Below are positions 17,726 through 25,841 of a stretch of DNA of 64,000 bases, piece by piece. A program made the translations under genes and the position numbers. This DNA is from Tenuibacillus multivorans (GTDB lineage: Bacteria > Bacillota > Bacilli > Bacillales > Alkalibacillaceae): NCBI RefSeq assembly GCF_900103915.1, contig NZ_FNIG01000005.1, forward strand, positions 124,001-188,000, written 5' to 3'. The notes under the pieces are model-generated. The model was given only the letters and a program-made list of their open reading frames with translations. It was not told the origin of the DNA and did not search any database. Positions within the stretch are counted from its first letter, which is position 1. Each line of letters opens with the position of its first letter.

Positions 17726-18028
17726 ATGCAAGCATACCAATGTAGACATTGTGGTTATGAAAGTTTAACAACTAAATATTATTGCCCAAAATGTCGTCAT
17801 ACCGAATTCTCAAAGGTAAACATAAACGAGACAGGTGATATTTATAGTTATACGACTATTCATATAGCACCACCAAAATTTGCTGAACATGCCCCTTATC
17901 ATGTTGTTTTGGTTCAGATGACTGATAGGTTAAGAGTAACTGGATATATGAATCAGGATGTAAATATTGGAGATCGTGTTAGATTTAAAGAGTTTAGTGA
18001 AGGAGCATATGTTTTCGAGAAAGTATAA
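17726..18028 (+). CDS. Zn-ribbon/OB-fold (DUF35) partner of the thiolase
   Basis: 100 residues. A rubredoxin-like zinc ribbon at the N-terminus (CRHCG … CPKC) is followed by an OB-fold with GDIYSYTTIHIAPPKF and VNIGDRVRF. In archaea and in steroid degraders such proteins bridge or complete thiolase-like enzymes and bind the CoA moiety. Here it is the last gene of the operon, directly after the thiolase and before a strong terminator, which supports the same partnership. Confidence 0.88.
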   Translation: MQAYQCRHCGYESLTTKYYCPKCRHTEFSKVNINETGDIYSYTTIHIAPPKFAEHAPYHVVLVQMTDRLRVTGYMNQDVNIGDRVRFKEFSEGAYVFEKV

Positions 18029-18041
18029 TTTTATGTATTAA

Positions 18042-18083
18042 TAAAAAAGTTAGGTTATTCATTCTATTTAACCTAACTTTTTT
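18042..18083 (+). terminator. Terminator of the glcD to DUF35 operon
   Basis: AAAAAAGTTAGGTT (from 18043) pairs with AACCTAACTTTTTT, a 14-bp stem with a 13-base loop and a T-run, usable from both strands. Confidence 0.9.
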
Positions 18084-18129
18084 ATTTTTCTGATATAATA
18101 TATAAAAAGCTCATTTTGGGGGATTCGGT

Positions 18130-19233
18130 TTGAGAAATAACAACAGGTTGTGGGTCATCGTTGGAGGCGTTTTTATATCGATTATTATTCTATTAATATT
18201 TTTAAAGGGTGATAGGGTATTAGAGCATCAAACCTATCAATTTAATATGGAGCCTAAACCATCGTTTCATTCACCGTCATTAATTTTATCTGCGAGTGAT
18301 GTCATTAATACCGATCCGATTGTAGATCCCAAAACAGAGTATACTTATACGCAGATGGTTGAGGATCTGCTAGCTCTAGAGAAGAATTATCCGGGTTTGG
18401 TGACGACTGAAGTCATTGGAGAATCAGTCGATGGACGGGAGATATACGCTGCTCGCTTAGGCTATGGGGAGACAGAGATATTCATTAGTGCTGCGACTCA
18501 TGCGCGTGAGTGGATTACGACGAATCTAGTAATGAATCAACTAGATACATATAGTCAGGCTTTTGTTGAGAATGACATGATAGATGGTTATAACGTTCGT
18601 AAGTTGCTGCAAAACGTATCCATTTATTATGTGCCGATGGTGAATCCTGATGGGGTAACATTAGTACAAAAAGGTACTGATGCTCTAAGTAATACAGAGT
18701 TTTTACTTGAACTAAATGATGGTGATTCCGATTTTTCTCATTGGAAAGCGAATGCAAGAGGGGTCGATTTAAATCGCAATTATGATACTGGTTGGGAACA
18801 TGCACATAGTGATACCGGAGAGCCTCATTCGTTAAACTTTAAAGGTTATGAGCCGATGAGTGAACCTGAGGTAAAAGCAATCGTTAATTTTACTAAGGAA
18901 CACGATTTTCAGCTGGCTTTATCCTATCACTCATCTGGTGAGGTGTTGTATTGGGGTGATAACCTCCCTAGCGAAGTTGAAGATGAGGCCGTTCGGGGTG
19001 CTGAGGCAATCAGTGAGAAGACGGGGTATTCAATACATTCGGGTTCGAGTGGCGGTATGTTTTCTGATTGGTTTGCACGGGAATTTAATGCGCCGGGCTT
19101 AACACCAGAGGTTGCGCCTTACGCAGGGCCAGCCCCAGTTTCGTTAGAACATTATGATCGGATTTGGGAACAGAATGACTCAGTTGGGTTGTTAGCAGCT
19201 GAGTTAATCATTAATAGAGCTTTAGAAAAATAA
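18130..19233 (+). CDS. Membrane-anchored or secreted M14-family zinc carboxypeptidase
   Basis: 367 residues starting at a TTG. One N-terminal hydrophobic segment (LWVIVGGVFISIIILLIFL) acts as signal or anchor, so the enzyme faces outside. The catalytic domain has HAREW (zinc ligands His and Glu), MVNPDGV, ARGVDLNRNYDTGW (substrate-binding Asn-Arg), YHSSGE (third zinc His) and the catalytic Glu in TPEVAPY. M14 relatives in Bacillus cut gamma-D-glutamyl-diamino-acid bonds or peptide C-termini; the sequence does not decide which. A DUF1028 gene follows 14 bp downstream, so the two form an operon. Confidence 0.9.
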   Translation: MRNNNRLWVIVGGVFISIIILLIFLKGDRVLEHQTYQFNMEPKPSFHSPSLILSASDVINTDPIVDPKTEYTYTQMVEDLLALEKNYPGLVTTEVIGESVDGREIYAARLGYGETEIFISAATHAREWITTNLVMNQLDTYSQAFVENDMIDGYNVRKLLQNVSIYYVPMVNPDGVTLVQKGTDALSNTEFLLELNDGDSDFSHWKANARGVDLNRNYDTGWEHAHSDTGEPHSLNFKGYEPMSEPEVKAIVNFTKEHDFQLALSYHSSGEVLYWGDNLPSEVEDEAVRGAEAISEKTGYSIHSGSSGGMFSDWFAREFNAPGLTPEVAPYAGPAPVSLEHYDRIWEQNDSVGLLAAELIINRALEK

Positions 19234-19247
19234 TGAGGAGGCTAATC

Positions 19248-20123
19248 ATGTCAAAGACACCAGACAATTTGGTTGCGACGTTTTCAATTGTTGGGTTTGA
19301 TCCCAAAACAGGTGAGTTGGGGGTAGCGACTCAGTCTAAGTTTTTAGGTGTGGGTGCGGTCGTGCCATGGGCAGAGGCAAATGTTGGAGCTGTTGCGACA
19401 CAGTCCATGGCGAATACGGCTTTTGGTCCAGATGGTTTGAAGTTACTAAAGGAAGGGAAGTCCGCTCAGGAAGCCTTAGATGAGTTGGTTAAAGATGATC
19501 CGGATGCGTCGATGCGTCAAGTTGGAGTTGTTGATTTTAATGGAGCGTCCGCTACTTTTACGGGTGAGGATTGTTATGATTGGGCTGGTGGTCAAGCAGG
19601 TGAAAATTACGCAGCTCAAGGAAATATCCTCGTTGGAGAAGATACGGTCACAGCACTGGCTGAGACATTTGAATCTTCGGAAGGTGAACCACTTGCTGAG
19701 AGGTTAATTGCATGTTTAAATGCGGCTCAAAAGGCTGGGGGCGATAAGCGAGGGATGCAATCTGCTGCCTTATTTATTGTTAAAGAAAAAGGTGGGTATG
19801 GCGGTTATAATGATCGTTATCTTGATTTACGAGTGGATGATCATGAGTCGCCGATTGAAGAGCTAGATCGTATTTACCATCTGCATCGTTTGTATTTTAA
19901 TCGTCCAAAAGCAAAAAATATTGTAGAAATAGATGAAGAAAGGAAGAAGGCTTTAGTTAACACGTTTGTTGAGCTTGGGTATTTAAGTGATCTTGAACCA
20001 GGTGATGAAGCATTTTATCAGGCTTTACGAAGTTTTATCCATACTGAGAATTTTGAGGAACGTGAACAAGAGCAGGGTAAAATTGACTTAGAGTTATATG
20101 ACTATATAGTAGAAAAGCAATAG
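19248..20123 (+). CDS. DUF1028 family Ntn-hydrolase-like protein
   Basis: 291 residues from the ATG at 19248, chosen because GAGGAGG precedes it. The conserved N-terminus TFSIVGFDPKTGELGVATQS and GVGAVVPWAEANVGAVATQS is diagnostic of DUF1028, which adopts an N-terminal nucleophile hydrolase fold. The block AGENYAAQGNILVG follows. The last 90 residues are a less conserved tail that in some relatives binds peptidoglycan. Its operon partner is an M14 peptidase, so amide bond hydrolysis in the cell wall or on peptides is a reasonable but unproven role. No signal peptide is visible. Confidence 0.85.
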   Translation: MSKTPDNLVATFSIVGFDPKTGELGVATQSKFLGVGAVVPWAEANVGAVATQSMANTAFGPDGLKLLKEGKSAQEALDELVKDDPDASMRQVGVVDFNGASATFTGEDCYDWAGGQAGENYAAQGNILVGEDTVTALAETFESSEGEPLAERLIACLNAAQKAGGDKRGMQSAALFIVKEKGGYGGYNDRYLDLRVDDHESPIEELDRIYHLHRLYFNRPKAKNIVEIDEERKKALVNTFVELGYLSDLEPGDEAFYQALRSFIHTENFEEREQEQGKIDLELYDYIVEKQ

Positions 20124-20128
20124 GTCTT

Positions 20129-20159
20129 GAATCCTCGGTGAGACGGGGATTCTTTTTTT
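20129..20159 (+). terminator. Terminator after the DUF1028 gene
   Basis: GAATCCTCG (20129-20137) pairs with CGGGGATTC (20144-20152), followed by seven T. Confidence 0.88.
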
Positions 20160-20164
20160 AATAC

Positions 20165-20197
20165 AAAACCCACCACCCTTGTTCGAGTGGTGGATTT
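20165..20197 (-). terminator. Terminator of the SLH/transglycosylase-like gene
   Basis: Arms AACCCACCAC (20167-20176) and GTGGTGGATT (20187-20196). On the minus strand the hairpin is followed by TTTTGTATT, right after the stop of the leftward gene. Confidence 0.82.
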
Positions 20198-20201
20198 AAT
20201 G

Positions 20202-21989
20202 TTATTTCCATTCAGCCTTGTAAGTGGTTGTCTCAGGTGTTCGATCCTGAGGTGGTATAATCTGATAGAATTTATATTTGTCTGCATTGATGCTTTCTTT
20301 GTTTTTAATTTGCTCAACTAGTTCATCTTTTTCCATTGGGAACCCTTTTTCAATGACAAATTCGGCAAAGGCTTCTCTTTTTTTAGGGTCTCGTACGGTA
20401 TCAACTTCTGTAAAATAAGCTTCGTCGTAATTTGAGTGTTCGTTCTTTCCAGTGTATCTTGCAAAAGAATCGCCGTCTGAGTCATACAGTCTATTACCTC
20501 TCATCTCAAATTCACTTAAAAACGTTTCACCAACTTCTAAGCTAAAGTTCTCGTTAATCGAACGAGCGAGGAAGACGGCAAATTGTTCGCGTGTGATCGT
20601 CTGACTTGGTCCGAATTCCGATTCCGTCACTCCAACTGTTATACCAGCATGATATAGGTTTGTAACAGCATCTGTATACCACTTGCCAGATGGTACGTCG
20701 GAAAATGGAAGACTTTGATATTTACCGGGAAATTGATAGATACGTTGTAGCGTACTCGCCATTTCCGCACGAGTTAATGTAATATTAGGCCTAAATGTAT
20801 TGTTTTCATAGCCTGAAAAGTAGTTTTCCTCAACGGCAGCAGCGATGTTGTCATAATATAAATAGTCTTCATCGATATCTGTAAATCCAAGGTCTGGACG
20901 GTTAGTTGTTGATACATCGTTAGCGCGGTTAAGTAGTAATACGGCTTGCCAGCGTGTTAATTCCTGATTTAGACCAAATTTCCCGTTACCAATTCCACTT
21001 AAAATATCACGTTCCGCTAAATATTGAATCGCTTTTTCGGCATAATGTCCGGCTGGAACGTCACTAAATTTGAAAGTTAAATAGCTTGAAGCAGCATAAC
21101 CTGTGGTGCCATCATTTAATTCAACTGGGTACCATACGAAATGGTTTTTCTTTGATGCTACATCGTCATATTCAAATGGGCCACTAATTGTTGCGACATC
21201 TCCTGCTTTTAATGTTCCAACTTGAGCACTATCTGTCGTTGGGTTTGTTCTTATGTTGATGCTAGTCGTTGCGGTTACCGGTTGACCTTCTTCAAATTTA
21301 TGCTTCGTTTTGGTTAATGGTTGGTCGAATTGGTAGTCTGTTGTCACAAAGTCGATGTTTTCATCACTGTCTGGATCGTAGTCAAACTCATCAGGTGTAA
21401 AGGAGAGTGGTTCAAGTTCTACTAAACTATAATCCTCTACGATGTTTAAAATTTTCTCTTGATAAGCGTCTGTGTTTCGTTCACCTGTTTCTTGAACAAT
21501 CGGGCTATTGATAGGTTTAGTACCGTTATAGGCCATGATGGCAAAATACCAATGTTCAAGAAAATCACGATGATTATCGTTGATGGTCGGTAAATCGGTG
21601 CGTTCGTACATGTCATCTAAAATTTCAACACCAGTTTTAATATTGTACAGGATATCCGTTTTTAAACGGTCCTCATCATAGTCTTCTTGATCGGTGATTT
21701 GCATAATACCGATCCCGTTATCTTCAGTTATAATAACATCACCATTCTCATCAAAATGGCGCCAATCTCCGCTTTCACCCTCAGCAATGGCTTTGACGAT
21801 CTCAGGCGGGACGTCATAGTTTAGAGCCGTTTCAGTAAGTAAACAGTTCATAGTCTGAAGGTCGGGGTTTTCACCTTCTTCTTGTGTGTAGTTACACGTC
21901 TTGGCAACGTCTTCAGTAGATGCGAATGTTGTTGTTGGTAGTAAGAGGCATGCCATTGTGACGACTAAAATATGTATTAGGTTTTTCAT
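20202..21989 (-). CDS. S-layer-anchored lytic-transglycosylase-like protein with SH3 and three SLH domains
   Basis: 595 residues. Signal peptide (MKNLIHILVVTMACLLL to TFAS); a lysozyme-like domain at about 30-190 with PPEIVKAIAEGESGDWRHF and DNGIGIMQIT, where the Glu in AEGES is the likely acid; an SH3b domain at about 240-310 (INIRTNPTTDSAQVGTLKAG); three SLH repeats at about 315-490 (FSDVPAGHYAEKAI, FTDIDEDYLYYDNIA, FSDVPSGKWYTDAV); and a C-terminal tail of about 100 residues I do not recognise. SLH repeats bind pyruvylated secondary wall polymer, so the enzyme is held on the wall. Promoter-proximal sequence to the right has a large palindrome. Confidence 0.88.
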   Translation of the reverse strand: MKNLIHILVVTMACLLLPTTTFASTEDVAKTCNYTQEEGENPDLQTMNCLLTETALNYDVPPEIVKAIAEGESGDWRHFDENGDVIITEDNGIGIMQITDQEDYDEDRLKTDILYNIKTGVEILDDMYERTDLPTINDNHRDFLEHWYFAIMAYNGTKPINSPIVQETGERNTDAYQEKILNIVEDYSLVELEPLSFTPDEFDYDPDSDENIDFVTTDYQFDQPLTKTKHKFEEGQPVTATTSINIRTNPTTDSAQVGTLKAGDVATISGPFEYDDVASKKNHFVWYPVELNDGTTGYAASSYLTFKFSDVPAGHYAEKAIQYLAERDILSGIGNGKFGLNQELTRWQAVLLLNRANDVSTTNRPDLGFTDIDEDYLYYDNIAAAVEENYFSGYENNTFRPNITLTRAEMASTLQRIYQFPGKYQSLPFSDVPSGKWYTDAVTNLYHAGITVGVTESEFGPSQTITREQFAVFLARSINENFSLEVGETFLSEFEMRGNRLYDSDGDSFARYTGKNEHSNYDEAYFTEVDTVRDPKKREAFAEFVIEKGFPMEKDELVEQIKNKESINADKYKFYQIIPPQDRTPETTTYKAEWK

Positions 21990-22020
21990 GTAATCCTCAC
22001 TCTCCCTTGATTATATTGTT

Positions 22021-22057
22021 CTATTAAAATTATAACATCTTTTTATAATTTTAATAG
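22021..22057. promoter_or_regulatory. Long AT-rich palindrome upstream of the SLH/transglycosylase gene
   Basis: CTATTAAAATTATA (22021-22034) and TATAATTTTAATAG (22044-22057) are perfect 14-bp arms around 9 bases, 32 bp upstream of the gene start. It may be an operator, or a 5'-UTR hairpin if transcription begins upstream. It includes TATAAT-like sequence, so it may overlap the promoter. Confidence 0.45.
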
Positions 22058-22095
22058 ATTCCAATCGTTATCATTCCGTTTATACTTATTAAAAC

Positions 22096-22240
22096 GGAAA
22101 AAAAGGAACTACCTTGCTCACCACAGCAGGGTAGTTCCAAGAAAGACTCCTTATGATAATTACAGCTCCTGCCTTGTTGCGACGGGAAACTGTGATAAAA
22201 GAGATGGAATGTTCCAGCATTCCGTCTCTTTTTTAGTCTT
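22096..22240. ncRNA. Candidate small RNA locus bounded by two terminator hairpins
   Basis: Hairpin 1 (GGAACTACC at 22105 pairing with GGTAGTTCC up to 22138) has its T-run on the left, so it terminates leftward transcripts. Hairpin 2 (AGAGATGGAATG … CATTCCGTCTCT, about 22199-22233) has its T-run on the right. Between them are about 60 bp with a TTACAG/CTGTGA pairing and no reading frame. The element sits between divergent SLH and NlpC/P60 genes. The remainder of the 551-bp gap is AT-rich, with no gene seen. I do not recognise an RNA family. Confidence 0.4.
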
Positions 22241-22473
22241 AATAAATTTTACTCAGTTTATACTTTCATTATGTGTATTTTTGTCTATTATCGCTTTTAG
22301 TAATAAAATAACTCTAGGCTATCATAATGTCAAACAATTATGATGGCATGAAAAGATTTAGGTAAACTTACTTGATCTTTTGGAACCTAATGAAACCATC
22401 TGTACTTGAAACGACATGTGTCATTAGACTATCGACCTATGAATCTATTTTTTAATGAAATTGTTACTTACTT

Positions 22474-22502
22474 GTAATAGTTTAGTCCCGCTTTTTATGG
22501 TA
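22474..22502 (+). promoter_or_regulatory. Possible promoter of the NlpC/P60-SLH gene
   Basis: TTGTAA at 22474-22479 and TATGGT at 22497-22502 with 17-bp spacing, about 38 bp before the TTG start. The -10 is imperfect. Confidence 0.35.
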
Positions 22503-22540
22503 GACTACTAGAAAAGGATTTACTGAGGAGTGACGGTTTT

Positions 22541-23551
22541 TTGAGAAAAATGGCGCCTTTACTAATTGTTTTTCTAACGTTGTCAATGTTTGCTCAGTCG
22601 CTTACGGTTATGGCAACAACGAAGGATCAATTAGTGGAAACAGCTAAGACTTATATCGGAACACCTTATCATTATGGCGGAACAACTCCAAATGGTTTTG
22701 ATTGTTCGGGATATATCAATTACGTGTTTGAGCAACTTGATGTGAACTTGCCACGTACGACGAGCGGCTTGTATCAAGAAGGCACATCGGTTTCAAAATC
22801 TGACCTTGAAGTTGGCGATATAGTATTTTTTAATACGTTTGGTTCTGGTGTATCGCATGCAGGGATTTACATCGGGGATGGTGAATTCATTCATGCTTCA
22901 ACATCCCGAGGCGTGACGACAGATTCGCTTAATTCCGATTATTGGTCGCCGCGTTATCTCGGAGCTAAACGTGTGACGGAAACAGAGCCAGAAATTGAGC
23001 AAGCTTCTTTAGAAACGTCTCGTGAATTAGAGCCAGGCGAATATCGTGATGTTAAAGAAAATCACTGGGCTTATGATGAAGTTTTAAACTTGAGTCAAGA
23101 TGATGTGATTCATGGAACTGGTGATGACGAGTTTGGTGTAAATGGTGATTTAACTCGCGCTGAAGTTGCTTCTTTGCTTGTTCGGGCGAATGACCTTTCT
23201 GCAGAGGGGAAAAATAGTTCGTTCATTGATGTAGAGGGACATTGGTCAGCTAAAGAAGTAGCGGCCGCTGAACAGGCAGGTTTTCTTGATCATTTGACAG
23301 GAGAGCGTTTTAAGCCAGAAGAGAAGGTGACGCGTGAAGAGGTTGCTGTCATGGTAGCGAACGCATTTGATTTAGAGGCAAACGGTCAGAACGGCTTTAC
23401 CGATGTAACGCAAGTACACGATGCTTATGATGAGATTACGGCTTTAAAAGAACATGGGATCATAAATGGCTATGATGATGGAACATTCCGCCCAAATCAT
23501 ACGATTACACGAGCAGAATTCGCAATTGTGTTGTATAAATTAATGAATTAA
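22541..23551 (+). CDS. NlpC/P60 endopeptidase anchored by three SLH domains
   Basis: 336 residues from a TTG start with a signal peptide (LLIVFLTLSMFAQSLTVMA). The NlpC/P60 domain spans about 30-150, with the catalytic Cys in FDCSGYINYVF, His in SHAGIYIGDGEFIHAS, and YIGTPYHYGG before it. Such enzymes cut D-gamma-glutamyl-diaminopimelate bonds in peptidoglycan. Three SLH repeats fill the C-terminus (YRDVKENHWAYDEV, FIDVEGHWSAKEV, FTDVTQVHDAYDEI) and would hold it on the wall polymer. It is the third gene of a hydrolase-rich surface block and is monocistronic, with a terminator 6 bp after the stop. Confidence 0.92.
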   Translation: MRKMAPLLIVFLTLSMFAQSLTVMATTKDQLVETAKTYIGTPYHYGGTTPNGFDCSGYINYVFEQLDVNLPRTTSGLYQEGTSVSKSDLEVGDIVFFNTFGSGVSHAGIYIGDGEFIHASTSRGVTTDSLNSDYWSPRYLGAKRVTETEPEIEQASLETSRELEPGEYRDVKENHWAYDEVLNLSQDDVIHGTGDDEFGVNGDLTRAEVASLLVRANDLSAEGKNSSFIDVEGHWSAKEVAAAEQAGFLDHLTGERFKPEEKVTREEVAVMVANAFDLEANGQNGFTDVTQVHDAYDEITALKEHGIINGYDDGTFRPNHTITRAEFAIVLYKLMN

Positions 23552-23556
23552 TAAGG

Positions 23557-23587
23557 AAAGACTCGCAAAGCTGCGAGTCTTTTTTTA
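23557..23587 (+). terminator. Terminator of the NlpC/P60-SLH gene
   Basis: AAGACTCGCA-AAGC-TGCGAGTCTT followed by a T-run. Confidence 0.92.
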
Positions 23588-23790
23588 TGGGCAAAAAATA
23601 ATGATTATTGGGTAATCATCGCTGCACATTGGGCAAAAACCCATGGTTAATGGGTAAACAGAGCAGCTCAATGGGCGAAAAACCGTGATCAATGGGTAAA
23701 CAGAGCAGTTCAATGGGCGAAAAACCGTGATCAATGGGTAAACAGAGCAGCTCAATGGGCGAAAAAACATAATCATTGGGCATTATCAAG
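23588..23790 (+). repeat. 21-bp tandem array, AATGGGNAAA type (array 2)
   Basis: About nine copies at exact 21-bp spacing between two convergent genes. Unit types alternate: AATGGGTAAACAGAGCAG and AATGGGCGAAAAACCGTG, each preceded by three variable bases. The middle of the array is therefore a nearly perfect 42-bp repeat. It begins immediately after the NlpC/P60 terminator. Confidence 0.92.
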
Positions 23791-23811
23791 TCTTTCTTAC
23801 TACTAGGAAGT

Positions 23812-23847
23812 AAAAATCTCGGTTGCCATAAAACAACCGAGATTTTA
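23812..23847 (-). terminator. Terminator of the chemoreceptor gene
   Basis: AAATCTCGGTTG and CAACCGAGATTT pair around CCATAAAA. T-rich sequence follows on the minus strand, and the stop codon of the leftward gene is next to it. Confidence 0.88.
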
Positions 23848-23851
23848 TCAT

Positions 23852-25579
23852 TTATAATTTAAATCGTTTAATTAAATCATTGAGCTCTTCCGCAGACTGT
23901 GCGAGTGATTCGGCACTGCCTGTAATTTCTTGCATGGATGCGCTTTGTTCTTCAACAGTTGATGCGCTTTCTTCAATACCGGCTGATGATTCTTCAGTAG
24001 AGCTTGCGATTTCACTGATTGATTCATTCATTAATTCACTGTTGTTGGAAACTTCTTTTAAATGACTTGAAATCGTTTGGATGCCTTGGGTCATTTCTGA
24101 GATTGATTGGTTAATGGCATCGAATTGGTCGCGACTGTCACGGATTTGTTCGTTCCCTTGTTCAACTTGTTTGTAGCCTTCTTCAAGTGATTGTGTTACG
24201 GCTTTGGTTTCATTTTGAACCCCTTGAATAATACCAGTAATTTCAGAAATAGACTTCTCGACTTGTTCAGCAAGCTTACGAACTTCGTCTGCTACAACGG
24301 CAAAGCCTTTACCTGATTCACCTGCACGCGCGGCCTCAATGGCAGCATTAAGTGCAAGAAGGTTTGTCTGTTCGGCAATGTCTTTAATGACGACTATGAG
24401 TTTAGAAATTTCTTCAGATTTTTGGTTAAGTCCATTAACTTGTTCTACAGTATTGGTTACGAGAGTTGTAATGGCACTCATTTGGTCTACCGACTGCCCG
24501 ATTTTTGTGCGTCCATCGGTAGAAAGTTGATGGACTTTATCGGATTGACTGCTTAATTTAACGCCTTCATCATTAGATTCGATAATTTGTTGATCTAGTT
24601 GTTTAATCATTTTTGAAATTTCGTTAGCTGAACTAGCTTGTTGTTCTGAACTAGCTGAAAGTTCTTCCATTGTTGATGCGACCTGTTCAGCGCCTGTGCT
24701 AATTTCGTTAGATGATTGGGTGAGCTCTTCACTTTGACTGCTAACCGTTTCGGAAACAGTTTGTACACGTTGAACCATCTCACGTAAGTAGTTTTTCATT
24801 TCGTTAAAGGCTGTAGCAAGCTGTCCAATTTCGTCTTTGCCATTGTAGTTGATATCTTCAACAGCAAGGTCACCTTCAGCCATTCTTTCACTGGTCGTGA
24901 TGACTTGTTTTAAGTTGCGTTGTACGATGCGATTAACAAAATATACAACAATGACGCCAAGAACAATCGATACGACTAGTGATGCAATGAGTGTCGTAAT
25001 CGTGGTGATTAGGGCCGTGTTTGCTTCGTTAATGGATGCTTGTCTTTGTTCATTAATTAACGCGCGCAATTGTTCTAGTAAACTATCGATTTCAGCTCTA
25101 ATCGAGTTGGTCTGTGCGCTTAGTTTTAGTGCCTCTACTTTTTGGTTCGATTCTATAGCGGTTACCATATCATTTAAGAAAATGTCATTGTATTCTTGAT
25201 CCTTTTCAATGATTTGATTAAAAAGTTCCCTTTGTTCAGATGTTTGTAATTCTGGTTCAAGCTCGGTTTTTAATCTGTCAAATGAATCTCTTCGTTGTTC
25301 AAACTGTGGAATGTTACTTTCATCTTCTGTTAATAGAAATTGTGGAATCCTCACATCCTTGGAACGGAACTCGACGATGAGCTGTGTGACATCTATTGCA
25401 TCATCGCCACTTTGTTCCATCGTTTTAATATCATTTGAAAGTGTTAGTAATAAGGTTGCTGAAATGATGGTTGAAATCAAAAATAAGACGATAACAATTC
25501 CTAATGCGCTTCCATACTTCCAGCCAATGTTCATGTTTTTTAAGTTTATTAGTTTGAGATTTTTGAGACGCTTTAGCAA
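23852..25579 (-). CDS. Methyl-accepting chemotaxis protein with four-helix-bundle sensor
   Basis: 575 residues from a TTG start with GGAGTGG upstream. A short cytoplasmic N-terminus leads to the first membrane helix ([21 protein letters not shown]). A helical extracellular domain of the 4HB_MCP type follows (about 45-195), then a second membrane helix ([19 protein letters not shown]), HAMP at about 220-275, and the signalling hairpin with the near-invariant tip [19 protein letters not shown]. It would sense an external chemical and signal through CheW/CheA; the ligand is unknown. It is convergent with the NlpC/P60 gene across array 2. Confidence 0.93.
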   Translation of the reverse strand: MLKRLKNLKLINLKNMNIGWKYGSALGIVIVLFLISTIISATLLLTLSNDIKTMEQSGDDAIDVTQLIVEFRSKDVRIPQFLLTEDESNIPQFEQRRDSFDRLKTELEPELQTSEQRELFNQIIEKDQEYNDIFLNDMVTAIESNQKVEALKLSAQTNSIRAEIDSLLEQLRALINEQRQASINEANTALITTITTLIASLVVSIVLGVIVVYFVNRIVQRNLKQVITTSERMAEGDLAVEDINYNGKDEIGQLATAFNEMKNYLREMVQRVQTVSETVSSQSEELTQSSNEISTGAEQVASTMEELSASSEQQASSANEISKMIKQLDQQIIESNDEGVKLSSQSDKVHQLSTDGRTKIGQSVDQMSAITTLVTNTVEQVNGLNQKSEEISKLIVVIKDIAEQTNLLALNAAIEAARAGESGKGFAVVADEVRKLAEQVEKSISEITGIIQGVQNETKAVTQSLEEGYKQVEQGNEQIRDSRDQFDAINQSISEMTQGIQTISSHLKEVSNNSELMNESISEIASSTEESSAGIEESASTVEEQSASMQEITGSAESLAQSAEELNDLIKRFKL

Positions 25580-25841
25580 GTAAAACCACTCCTAAAAGTT
25601 ATGTATTTTTTAAATTGTCGGAATTTGTAGAGACAAAGTACATTTTAGTCCAATTTGATTAGAAAATCAAGATAGGAGGTAGGCAAAATTAACTAGAAGA
25701 CAAGCATGGTATGAAAGCGTACTATCTTAAATTATTATTCCCCTACTTTTTTCTCATTATTTGTAATTTGTGACAAAATTCGATGATTAAATGATAGAAT
25801 GATAGAGAAAACTATTTTTGTGTGAATGGGGGAGCAGCAAG

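Noticed and set aside
22096-22240. Cyclic-di-AMP (ydaO-type) riboswitch before the NlpC/P60 gene
   Set aside because: Such riboswitches often precede wall hydrolases, but the conserved sequence blocks are absent and the element ends about 300 bp before the gene with a terminator in between.
23585-23776. 63-residue repetitive frame on the minus strand
   Set aside because: Translation of array 2 only.
23588-23790. Possible CRISPR array
   Set aside because: The 21-bp period has no separate repeat and spacer, the units are degenerate, two forms alternate, and no cas genes are nearby.
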